Source of the DNA: UMGS1889 sp900556055
Lineage (GTDB): Bacteria > Bacillota > Clostridia > Oscillospirales > Ruminococcaceae
Length of the DNA: 64,000 nucleotides
Reading direction: 5' to 3'
NCBI GenBank assembly: GCA_902463265.1
Contig: CABQEV010000006.1
Span: 80,041-144,040, forward strand
The position numbers and the translations under genes were made by a program. Within the stretch, counting starts at the first letter, position 1, and the number at the start of each line of letters is the position of its first letter. Of the stretch, positions 1 through 7,529 are shown in pieces. Below the pieces are notes generated by a model. That model had not been told where the DNA came from, did no database searches, and saw only the letters and a list, made by a program, of their open reading frames with translations.

Positions 1-30
1 CCATAGATTTCTGCAATCAGAGATCTATGG
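1..30 (-). terminator. Hairpin downstream of the HD-domain gene
   Basis: An inverted repeat with arms CCATAGAT and ATCTATGG at the ends and TCTG/CAGA inside lies just past the stop of the minus-strand gene at 63-551. It is placed as a terminator for that gene, but any T-tract would lie beyond the window edge and cannot be seen. Confidence 0.45.
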
Positions 31-62
31 GCTGTATTGTTATTTCAGAAGTTTTACATCTG

Positions 63-551
63 TTATAATCCAAACATCTTATCCAGCATTCGTGTTCCGC
101 ATTCTGTGGCAAAAAGTTTTGTTCTGACATTTTTTATTGCATCAATGCTCATTTCATCCTCATATGCATTGACAAGGAAATCTGCTTCCATAAGTATCCT
201 GAGCTTCTGCGGCATGTTTTCCGCATATGTATGATGATGCGAAATAAGATAGCAAACCTCGCTGATAAAATCCTTATCGTCCGTAAAGTCCGAAAGTATC
301 ACCTTTGCAGCGGGAACGCCCTCTATTTCCTGATATTTTCCCGAAGACGAACCGTATTTCAGCTCAGCATTCTTTATGCCGATATCGTGAAGGACCGCTG
401 CTGTTTCAAGAATATCCATATCCTCGGCGGAAAGTCCCTCGGCTGTTCCTATCATCTTTGCAAAGCTGTGTACTTTTATGAAATGCTGGATACGCTTCGG
501 ATCACCCATATCATACGCAAGAGCTTCTTCTTTTAATTTCTCGATATTCAT
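63..551 (-). CDS. HD-domain phosphohydrolase
   Basis: The 162-residue product looks like a small stand-alone HD-superfamily metal-dependent phosphohydrolase. The HD pair is visible in AAVLHDIG, with further metal-ligand-type histidines in the SHHHTYAE stretch and an upstream HFIKVHSFAK helix; these match the H...HD...H pattern of the family. Substrate cannot be told from sequence; relatives act on nucleotides or phosphoesters. The open frame could begin at a GTG at 560, but an AGGGGTG ribosome site is better spaced for the ATG at 551. It is monocistronic behind its own promoter at 575-603, divergent from the ATPase gene at 680. Confidence 0.8.
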   Translation of the reverse strand: MNIEKLKEEALAYDMGDPKRIQHFIKVHSFAKMIGTAEGLSAEDMDILETAAVLHDIGIKNAELKYGSSSGKYQEIEGVPAAKVILSDFTDDKDFISEVCYLISHHHTYAENMPQKLRILMEADFLVNAYEDEMSIDAIKNVRTKLFATECGTRMLDKMFGL

Positions 552-574
552 AGATGACACACCCCTTCATACTG

Positions 575-603
575 ATTATATCATGTCTTTTCGGGAATTT
601 CAA
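575..603 (-). promoter_or_regulatory. SigA-type promoter for the HD-domain gene
   Basis: On the minus strand TTGAAA (598-603) and TATAAT (575-580) are separated by 17 bases. Transcription would start about 20 bases before the ATG at 551. Confidence 0.7.
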
Positions 604-679
604 TATGCAATGTAACCAATCCCGCAAAAATACATAATATAAATCAAAAGGGGCGATTGCCCAAGAAGGAGTGAATATT

Positions 680-1747
680 ATGCACAAAAAAGATGCGGAG
701 TTTTTCCTCGGAGGTGTTTCCCCCACGGGCTTCCGCACACCGTTCGGAGATATCGTTTCCGACACCGATTTTTTCACCTACATAATAAAAGGCGGTCCCG
801 GAACGGGAAAATCATCGCTGATGAAAAAGCTTGCAGAAGCATTTCCCGATGAAGAAAAGGAGATCTATCACTGTTCGTCCGATGCAGCATCGCTTGATGC
901 TGTTGTTTTCAGCCGTCTGAAAGTGATCTTCATGGACGGCACCGCACCGCACACTTTTGACCCCGTATATCCCGGAGCGACCGCAAAAATAATCAATCTC
1001 GGCGAATACTGGGACTCGGGAAAACTCTTTTCCGCCAAAGATAAGATAATCGCCGTGACCGATGAAAACGCACAGTATCACAGCAGATGCAGACGTTTTG
1101 TAACCGCCGTATCTTCCCTGAACAGCGACAGCTTTTCAATAGCAATGTCCTCTCTCAACCTCGAAAAGCTCGACGGATTTGCAAGCCGCCTGTCCAAAAA
1201 GCTTTTTCCCAAAAAGGATCCTGCCGCAAAAGGTCACGTTTCCTACAAACAGATATCCGCACTCACGCAGGACGGTTACAGCACTCTTATCCCTGACGGA
1301 TATGATATCTATCTGCTGAAAGACCCATACTGTGCAGGCAGCGATTATTTCCTGAGAAATATTTCCGACAAGCTGACTGACAAGGGATATGATATAATCG
1401 TCAGCGAATTTTATATGCTGCAGAACAGTTCGTTCGAGCATATCCTTATCCCCGAGCTTAATCTTGCATTCATCACAGCTTCCGACTTCAACGGACTGTC
1501 CGATATCTGCGGAACGCCTGTGAACTTCGGCAGATTTTATGTTAAATCCTCGATCGTTTCGAGAAAACAGCGGCTTTCGTTCAATAAGCGTGCGTCCGCC
1601 GAGCTGAAAAATGAGGCATGCAGCGCATTGAAAAAAGCCAAGGAGATACACGACGAGATCGAAAGCTATTACATTGACGCAGTTGATTTCGACAAAATAA
1701 ACCGTCTTTCCTACAAGCTTATTTCAATGCTAAAAGGCAAAGCGTGA
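680..1747 (+). CDS. P-loop ATPase, two-lobed, second P-loop decayed (PRK06851-like)
   Basis: The product has 355 residues. A Walker A motif GGPGTGKSS sits near residue 38 in the context TYIIKGGPGTGKSSLMKKL. The second half repeats the plan: IYLLKDPYCAGSDYFL aligns with the P-loop region but has lost the glycines and lysine, and is followed by HILIPELNLAFITAS, which aligns with the first half's SRLKVIFMDGT. This duplicated layout is that of a Firmicutes ATPase family of unknown role (recalled as PRK06851). The frame is open from a GTG at 671, but that GTG is the last base of AAGGAG and its neighbours, so the ATG at 680 with 8-base spacing is the start. The stop abuts the convergent gene at 1748. 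Confidence 0.7.
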   Translation: MHKKDAEFFLGGVSPTGFRTPFGDIVSDTDFFTYIIKGGPGTGKSSLMKKLAEAFPDEEKEIYHCSSDAASLDAVVFSRLKVIFMDGTAPHTFDPVYPGATAKIINLGEYWDSGKLFSAKDKIIAVTDENAQYHSRCRRFVTAVSSLNSDSFSIAMSSLNLEKLDGFASRLSKKLFPKKDPAAKGHVSYKQISALTQDGYSTLIPDGYDIYLLKDPYCAGSDYFLRNISDKLTDKGYDIIVSEFYMLQNSSFEHILIPELNLAFITASDFNGLSDICGTPVNFGRFYVKSSIVSRKQRLSFNKRASAELKNEACSALKKAKEIHDEIESYYIDAVDFDKINRLSYKLISMLKGKA

Positions 1748-2029
1748 TCACGCCGCACGCCTGATATCTTTACTCTTCTCAATGTGTGAACGATTGTTTC
1801 CAGAACAGCCGTTCACACATTCTGCTATATGTTTCATCAGTCGGATAAACCGCTTTCTGTCAATAACGCAGAAACATTCAGCTATTCTGATTATCGCAAG
1901 AACTGCTGCAAAAACAGCTGCAAACAACGCAAATCCGCCTAAACTGCCCTCTGATATGCCTGAAACTATGAGCATTAAAAGCACAACAACGAGAACTATA
2001 AGCTTTTCGGGGTAATTGATCTTTTTCAT
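1748..2029 (-). CDS. Small two-helix membrane protein, unknown function
   Basis: A 93-residue product with a short basic N-terminus, two closely spaced hydrophobic segments (roughly residues 9-25 and 30-46) and a hydrophilic C-terminal tail of about 45 residues with several Cys and Arg. An AGAAGGA ribosome site precedes the ATG. Its stop meets that of the ATPase gene within the shared palindrome TGATCA. I do not recognise the family; membrane location is inferred from the hydrophobic segments only. Confidence 0.6.
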   Translation of the reverse strand: MKKINYPEKLIVLVVVLLMLIVSGISEGSLGGFALFAAVFAAVLAIIRIAECFCVIDRKRFIRLMKHIAECVNGCSGNNRSHIEKSKDIRRAA

Positions 2030-2164
2030 TTTTATCGTCCTTCTTTTGATTCATTTGTTCGAAACATTTATTCTGATTTATATTATAGAACATTATTTCC
2101 TGTTTGTCAATAGGATTTCGATAAAAAGAACGTTTTTTCTGATTTTCGTGATTTTTCACAAAAA

Positions 2165-2203
2165 AAATGCCTGAGATCATTATAATAACGATCTCAGGCA
2201 TTT
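2165..2203 (-). terminator. Intrinsic terminator of the recD2-comF-mreB-coaW operon
   Basis: A perfect 14-bp stem (arms 2165-2178 and 2190-2203) with an 11-base loop is followed on the minus strand by a run of T. It lies 14 bases past the coaW stop. Confidence 0.85.
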
Positions 2204-2216
2204 CATAAATTTTTTA

Positions 2217-3017
2217 TCAAAGATTTCTCAGAACTGCACCCATTGCACCCGCAAATTCACCGTTTTCGGGAATAGAAAAGTTCATTCCGAACATTTTTCC
2301 AAGCTCACTGAAAACAAGATTTGCAGCAGGAAGAACAGCAAGATTTCCTGTGAAAATTATATTTTTTTCTCCGAACTCTCTTGCTGAGAACACCGCAAGC
2401 ATAGCAGCGACTTCATAAAGCATGTTATACAGTGCCGCACAGATATCCTCCTTTGCAGCATCGGGAGATACCTTTGCAAAATTCGATGCCGTAAAATGCG
2501 GAGGCAAAGTCGGGACCTTATCCTTTGAAATATCCCGCATCTGAAGATCGACCTTCGACCTGTCGCCCTTCATGCACATTTCACTCAGCTTATGCGGATC
2601 CGTTTCGCCGACCAGCAGCTTAGCAAGACCCAGCAGGGTTCCGCCGCCGACACCGCTTCCGCCGATATGCCTGTACACGCCGTTTTCCGCACGTATATAA
2701 GCAGTTCCCGTTCCCATGCTGACAATAAGTGCAGTCTTGTATCCTGTAAGATAGGAAGCACCCTCGCCCACTGCATTGAATTCGGTATCCTTGGATGTTT
2801 CGAGTCCGAAAAGTCCGTTTTCGATAAACGATGCACCCATTCCGGTCAGTGCGATCTTATCGCCTTTCTGCGGATCAAATCTTCTGCCGACTGTCTCCTC
2901 AACAGCCTTTTCATCGGTCATGGCAGATGTCTGGAAACGATCTGTAAAGCTGCCGTTCTCATAAAGGACAGCCTTCAGCGCAGAGCTTCCCATGTCTATG
3001 CCGATAATTCTGTTCAT
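2217..3017 (-). CDS. coaW: Type II pantothenate kinase
   Basis: This 266-residue enzyme of the ASKHA (actin/hexokinase) fold phosphorylates pantothenate, the first step of coenzyme A synthesis. The N-terminal phosphate-binding motif IGIDMGSSALKAV, the VSMGTGTAYI segment and GGSGVGGGTLLGL are typical of the type II (CoaW/PanK-eukaryote-like) family, and the length fits the bacterial form. Two ATGs stand in a row; the second (3017) has the better spacing from GAGGTG. It follows mreB by 12 bases and is the last gene of the operon that starts with recD2. Confidence 0.85.
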   Translation of the reverse strand: MNRIIGIDMGSSALKAVLYENGSFTDRFQTSAMTDEKAVEETVGRRFDPQKGDKIALTGMGASFIENGLFGLETSKDTEFNAVGEGASYLTGYKTALIVSMGTGTAYIRAENGVYRHIGGSGVGGGTLLGLAKLLVGETDPHKLSEMCMKGDRSKVDLQMRDISKDKVPTLPPHFTASNFAKVSPDAAKEDICAALYNMLYEVAAMLAVFSAREFGEKNIIFTGNLAVLPAANLVFSELGKMFGMNFSIPENGEFAGAMGAVLRNL

Positions 3018-3029
3018 CATTTCACCTCA

Positions 3030-4037
3030 TTAATATTTGTACATTGAGATATGCTCAAATCCGTCAAGCAGCTTGTCTATCATATCAAATGCCATGCCCG
3101 TTCCCTTTGCAACGCAGGACAGCGGATCATCAGCAACACGGCACGGTATGCCTATCGCAGATGACATTATCTTGTCAAGTCCGCCGATAAGTGCGCCACC
3201 GCCTGTCAGGATTATGCCGTTCACATAAATATCTCCGACAAGCTCAGGCGGAGTTTCTTCAAGAACTGATTTAGCTGCGTCAACAAATTCCTTAACAATG
3301 TCGATAATGGCGTTGTACACGTCCATTTCGGAGATCTCTATTGACTCAGGCAGTCCCTTTATCATGTGTCTGCCCTTAATTATCATAGTTTTCTTTTCGC
3401 TGGGATCAAATACATTGGCAAGTGAGAATTTAGCCTGCTCAGCAGTTTTTTCGCCGATAAGCACCTTATATTCCGATGCAACGTATTTAACGATAGCGGA
3501 ATCTATCTTATTTCCCGCAAGCTTCAGCGACTTCTTCGCAACACAGCCATTCATCGAAAGCACAGCAACATCAGCCGTACCGCCGCCGATATCAACGACC
3601 ATATTTCCGTTAGGCTTTGAGATGTCAACACCTGCTCCGAGAAGCGCCGCAACAGGTTCTTCAATAAGATAGACCTTCCTTGAACCTGCATTTCTTGCCG
3701 CCTCGACCATCGCACGGCTTTCAACATCGGTAATGAATGACGGTATGCAAAGCACTATCCTCGGGCGGAAAAGCTGTCTGCCGCACACCTTTGTGATGCA
3801 CGCAGAGATCATCTGCTCCGCCATGTTATGGTCAGAAATCACGCCGTCGCAGAGAGGTCTGACAGCGACAATATATTCAGGTGTGCGTCCGATCATTCGG
3901 TAAGCGTCCTGACCTACCGCAAGGACCTGCTCTGTCTTTTTATTGAAAGCAACAACGGAAGGTTCGTTAAGAACTATTCCCTTGCTGCCCATTGTTATCA
4001 TGATATTTGCGGTGCCAAGGTCAATTCCAATATCCAT
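3030..4037 (-). CDS. mreB: MreB-family rod-shape actin homologue
   Basis: The 335-residue product is a bacterial actin that polymerises under the membrane and organises lateral wall synthesis. It begins MDIGIDLGTAN, the MreB phosphate-1 loop, and carries MVVDIGGGTADVAVLS (phosphate 2), LIEEPVAALLGAG and the adenosine loop GIILTGGGALIGGLD. The frame extends to a GTG at 4055 that overlaps the comF stop, but AAAGGAAG is correctly placed for the ATG at 4037. There is no mreC/mreD beside it, so it may be a second MreB/Mbl-type paralogue rather than the canonical one. Confidence 0.88.
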   Translation of the reverse strand: MDIGIDLGTANIMITMGSKGIVLNEPSVVAFNKKTEQVLAVGQDAYRMIGRTPEYIVAVRPLCDGVISDHNMAEQMISACITKVCGRQLFRPRIVLCIPSFITDVESRAMVEAARNAGSRKVYLIEEPVAALLGAGVDISKPNGNMVVDIGGGTADVAVLSMNGCVAKKSLKLAGNKIDSAIVKYVASEYKVLIGEKTAEQAKFSLANVFDPSEKKTMIIKGRHMIKGLPESIEISEMDVYNAIIDIVKEFVDAAKSVLEETPPELVGDIYVNGIILTGGGALIGGLDKIMSSAIGIPCRVADDPLSCVAKGTGMAFDMIDKLLDGFEHISMYKY

Positions 4038-4051
4038 ATTAAGGCTTCCTT

Positions 4052-4783
4052 TCACATTATATGGCAGGTAACTGCTCCTGCCGCGGCATCAACACGTTCT
4101 GCACCAAGCTCTCTCAGTAGCGAAGCACACTTTATAACGGAAGATCCCGTTGTCACTATATCATCGCACAGCAGAACAGTTTTGCCGTCTATGCGGACAT
4201 TCCCCGCATAATACTGCTTCCCGGCGTTTGCCGCTCTTTCTTCCCTGTTCAGCTCGTGCTGGAATTTTCTCGAGTATTTCTTGAATATGATATCATTTCG
4301 GGATACCGAACCCAGCTGTTTTGCCAGTTCTTCTGACATTATTTCAGCCTGATTATATCCCCTTTCATGCCTGATAAACTTATTCATCGGCATTGGAATT
4401 ATCATGTCATAATGTCGGAAATCATCTGAATTTCTGATCTTATATGCCAGCATATCGCAGAGGATCCCGTTCAGGTTAAGGTTATTGTGATATTTGAATG
4501 ACGAAAATGCCCTGACGACCTCATCGCTTCCGTTGTAAATCATCGCAGAATAAAACCGCTCATACGGTATCTCCCGCTCGCCGCATATGCATTTGAACAG
4601 ACCGCATTTCGGGCAGAAACGCTCATCTGTCCAGCATATTGAAGAAAAACATTTCTCGCAGGAAAGCATATACCAGCGTATCGCTTTCCCGCAGAACGGG
4701 CATTTGCACGGATAAATTATATCAAGCCAGAACCGTGATCTTTCTCTGCGGACATTACTCGTCCCCTGAAATGCACTCTCCAT
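4052..4783 (-). CDS. comF: ComF family phosphoribosyltransferase-like protein
   Basis: A 243-residue protein with an N-terminal Cys-rich zinc-binding part (CPFC, CEKC, CPKC, CIC pairs within residues 29-67) and a C-terminal phosphoribosyltransferase fold ending in the PRPP loop VLLCDDIVTTGSS. ComF proteins act in DNA uptake/processing during competence; a helicase partner is usually ComFA, here the neighbour is RecD2. The start overlaps the recD2 3' end by 29 bases, with GGAGGAG four bases before the ATG, so the two are translationally coupled. Confidence 0.85.
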   Translation of the reverse strand: MESAFQGTSNVRRERSRFWLDIIYPCKCPFCGKAIRWYMLSCEKCFSSICWTDERFCPKCGLFKCICGEREIPYERFYSAMIYNGSDEVVRAFSSFKYHNNLNLNGILCDMLAYKIRNSDDFRHYDMIIPMPMNKFIRHERGYNQAEIMSEELAKQLGSVSRNDIIFKKYSRKFQHELNREERAANAGKQYYAGNVRIDGKTVLLCDDIVTTGSSVIKCASLLRELGAERVDAAAGAVTCHIM

Positions 4784-6989
4784 TGATCTCCTCCGAAATC
4801 AGTTCCTTCAGGCAGGAATACCTGAGCGTCCTGCGATCGTTTTTCACCATCGCTTCAACTGTTTTTTTCGATCCGACAATTATTATCATCTGCTTTGCAC
4901 GGGTAACAGCCGTATAAAGAAGGTTTCGGTAACACAGCTTTTCAAATCCCCCGAGAAGCGGAAGTATAACAGCATTGAACTCGCTGCCCTGACTCTTGTG
5001 AACGGTTATCGCATACGCAAGCTCGATCTGATCGAGCATATCGAATGTGTATTCCGCAATGCGTCCCTCAAAATCAATAAGCACGGTTTTGTCAAGCTTG
5101 CTGACTTTGACTATCGTGCCTATATCGCCGTTGTAGATCCCCGTTCCCGACTCAGAGCCTTTCGACCACACTATATCATAGTTATTGCGCGTCTGCATGA
5201 CCTTGTCATTGTCACGGAAGATATACAGCTGACCTTTGTACTCGGAAATGCCGTTTGCCGCAGGATTTATCGCCTCCTGAAGAGCCTTGTTAAGCTCAAC
5301 GGTTCCGACAGTGCCCTTTCTCGACGGGCAAAGCACCTGAATATCATCAATAGGCGAATACTTATATGCCTTGGGAAGTCTTGTCCTGCAAAGCTCGACA
5401 ACCGTATCCGATGCCGCCTTGACATTCAGCCTCTGCATAAAGAAGAAATCGCTGTCTGTGCGTGTAAGATCGGGCATTTTTCCGCTTACTATATCATGCG
5501 CATTCGTTATTATCATGCTTTTCTGTGCCTGACGGAAGATCTCAGTCAGTGCAACAACCGTAAGACAGCCGCTGTCGATCATATCCCGGAGAACATTTCC
5601 CGCTCCGACTGACGGCAGCTGATCGCAGTCACCGACCATTATCAGACGGCAGGAAAGCTTCATCGCCCTGAGCAGGCTTTCAAAAAGCAGCACATCGACC
5701 ATTGACATCTCGTCAACTATCATGACATCACAGTTCAGCGGATTGTTGTCGTCATGAACAAATTTGGCTTTGCCGCCGTTGTCAAAGCTGACTTCAAGCA
5801 GTCGGTGTATGGTCTTTGCGTCATATCCCGTAAGGTCGGAGATGCGCTTTGCTGCACGTCCCGTTGGTGCGGCAATGACAACGTCCATTCCGCGCTGCTC
5901 ATAAAGCGAGATCATAGCTTTCAGAGTTGTAGTCTTTCCTGTTCCGGGACCGCCTGTCAGAATGATAAATCCCTGAGAAAGTGCCAGAGAAATCGCTTTT
6001 TTCTGAAGCTCGGCGTACTCGATACCCTTCGCCTTCTCCTCGACCTCGATAAGCTTCATGTAGTCCGTACCCGTATCCTTCAGGCAGTCATTCATGACTT
6101 TAAGACGCGCAGCTATGTAGCTCTCGGCAATATAATAATCCTTGAGATATACAAAACTTCTGTGTCCCTTTTTGTAGATGTAAAGCTCACCTTCATCGGA
6201 AAGAGATATTATGCACTTTTCGATCTCCTCGGAAGATATCTGCAGCAGATCTGACGCAGTTTTCACTAGCCTGTCCATCGGCAGACAGGTGTGACCATTA
6301 AAGCTGTTATGCATAAGGACGTATATGATTCCTGCATTTATACGACTTTCGCTGTCCTTTGGGATACCGAGCTGTTCGGCAATGCTTTCCGCCTTCGAAA
6401 ACAGAACATCTATCCCGTCCTCACAAAGCCTGTACGGATTTTCGCCAATTATCTCCGCTGAATACTGCCCCCATCTTTTCCAGCATACAACCGCAACAGA
6501 CGGCGGAAGTGAGAACTGCGCAAGATAGATCATCAGCGAACGGATGCCGAATACACGCTGAAACTCCAGCGACATTCCCTCAGCCTTTGCCGCAGTTATA
6601 CCCTTGACTTCAGTCAGCCTTGACGGATCACGTTCGATAATCTCCAGCGTTTCATCGCCGAATGTATCAACAAGGCGCTTTGCAGTGGCTTTGCCTATAC
6701 CTTTTATTATGCCCGATGACAGATATTTAAGGATAGCTGCCGAGGTCGCAGGGAGTTTTCTTTCACATATGTGAACCCTGAACTGTGTTCCGAATTTCGG
6801 GTGAGTCACATATTCTCCCGTGAGGATAAGCTCCTCACCCGCATCAACATTTCCAAGCTCGCCGACTACCGGGATAAGCTCCCCGCCTGCGTCCAGATCA
6901 AGCACGGTATATCCATTTTCGGGGTTGGAAAACATGACATTATCAACGCTGCCCTCCAGCTTTATAAGATTTTTTCCGACTGCGTTCAA
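4755..6989 (-). CDS. recD2: RecD2-type SF1B DNA helicase
   Basis: The 744-residue product has the RecD2 plan: an N-terminal OB-like/helix-hairpin-helix part (GIIKGIGKATAKRLVDTFG), then helicase motifs in order: Walker A LTGGPGTGKTTTLKAM, Walker B VMIVDEMSMVD, motif III LIMVGDCDQLPSVG, and C-terminal AYAITVHKSQGSEFNAVILP and LYTAVTRAKQ. It is a 5'-3' DNA helicase of RecBCD-independent type, linked in other bacteria to mismatch and damage tolerance. The start is a TTG at 6989, nine bases after GGAG. It heads the operon with comF, mreB and coaW behind the promoter at 7014-7042. Confidence 0.9.
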   Translation of the reverse strand: MNAVGKNLIKLEGSVDNVMFSNPENGYTVLDLDAGGELIPVVGELGNVDAGEELILTGEYVTHPKFGTQFRVHICERKLPATSAAILKYLSSGIIKGIGKATAKRLVDTFGDETLEIIERDPSRLTEVKGITAAKAEGMSLEFQRVFGIRSLMIYLAQFSLPPSVAVVCWKRWGQYSAEIIGENPYRLCEDGIDVLFSKAESIAEQLGIPKDSESRINAGIIYVLMHNSFNGHTCLPMDRLVKTASDLLQISSEEIEKCIISLSDEGELYIYKKGHRSFVYLKDYYIAESYIAARLKVMNDCLKDTGTDYMKLIEVEEKAKGIEYAELQKKAISLALSQGFIILTGGPGTGKTTTLKAMISLYEQRGMDVVIAAPTGRAAKRISDLTGYDAKTIHRLLEVSFDNGGKAKFVHDDNNPLNCDVMIVDEMSMVDVLLFESLLRAMKLSCRLIMVGDCDQLPSVGAGNVLRDMIDSGCLTVVALTEIFRQAQKSMIITNAHDIVSGKMPDLTRTDSDFFFMQRLNVKAASDTVVELCRTRLPKAYKYSPIDDIQVLCPSRKGTVGTVELNKALQEAINPAANGISEYKGQLYIFRDNDKVMQTRNNYDIVWSKGSESGTGIYNGDIGTIVKVSKLDKTVLIDFEGRIAEYTFDMLDQIELAYAITVHKSQGSEFNAVILPLLGGFEKLCYRNLLYTAVTRAKQMIIIVGSKKTVEAMVKNDRRTLRYSCLKELISEEINGECISGDE

Positions 6990-7013
6990 AACACCATCTC
7001 CGTCCCACAGAAT

Positions 7014-7042
7014 ATTATACTACAAATCAAATTGAAATGCAA
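7014..7042 (-). promoter_or_regulatory. Promoter of the recD2 operon with overlapping inverted repeats
   Basis: TTGCAT (7037-7042) and TATAAT (7014-7019) on the minus strand are 17 bases apart. The -35 sits inside the inverted repeat TTGAAAT-N5-ATTTCAA (about 7032-7050), and a related CAAAAT...ATTTTG pair lies just upstream. These could be operator or terminator hairpins of the preceding gene. Confidence 0.55.
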
Positions 7043-7067
7043 GATTTCAATTCATCAAAATGCAAGT

Positions 7068-7421
7068 TTAAGATTTTGAAATTTCAAATTTTTCATTAAC
7101 ACAGATATCGTTTATGCAGTTTACTATTTCAAATCCGCCGATATCGTCCCGAAGCTTTCTGCATATTTCCAGCTCTGTTTCATCAGCACCCATATTCAGT
7201 ACATATATTTTCATATGCAGATCCGCATCGGATATTTTGCCCATAAACTCACGCAGGACATACTCCGAGTTATGTCTGTCCGAATCGAGCGGTATAACAG
7301 CAAAAACATCGGCAGATGCACTCTGCGCTTTAGCCATCAGGCAATGTATAATGAAATTAGCCGCTTCTATGACCGCAACTACCAAAGCAACTATCAGCAC
7401 CGAGATCAGACCTTCATGCAT
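7068..7421 (-). CDS. Small membrane-anchored protein, unknown function
   Basis: The 117-residue product has one N-terminal hydrophobic helix (about residues 5-26, SVLIVALVVAVIEAANFIIH) and a soluble alpha/beta-like part containing VFAVIPLDSDRHNSEYVLREFM. The frame opens at a GTG (7430) that belongs to the GGAGGTG ribosome site; the ATG at 7421, eight bases downstream, is the start. It lies between pnp and recD2 on the same strand, separated from pnp by a terminator. I do not recognise the family. Confidence 0.6.
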   Translation of the reverse strand: MHEGLISVLIVALVVAVIEAANFIIHCLMAKAQSASADVFAVIPLDSDRHNSEYVLREFMGKISDADLHMKIYVLNMGADETELEICRKLRDDIGGFEIVNCINDICVNEKFEISKS

Positions 7422-7482
7422 AGTACGCACCTCCGATATATACTATGCCTGCGGCTGAAAATTGTTCTTTTTATCCAAACAG

Positions 7483-7505
7483 AAAAAGGGCGGATGAACC
7501 GCCCT
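7483..7505 (-). terminator. Intrinsic terminator of rpsO-pnp
   Basis: A GGGCGG/CCGCCC stem with a five-base loop is followed by five T on the minus strand, 25 bases after the pnp stop. Confidence 0.85.
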
Positions 7506-7529
7506 CTTAAAGTCAATTTTATAATTTCA

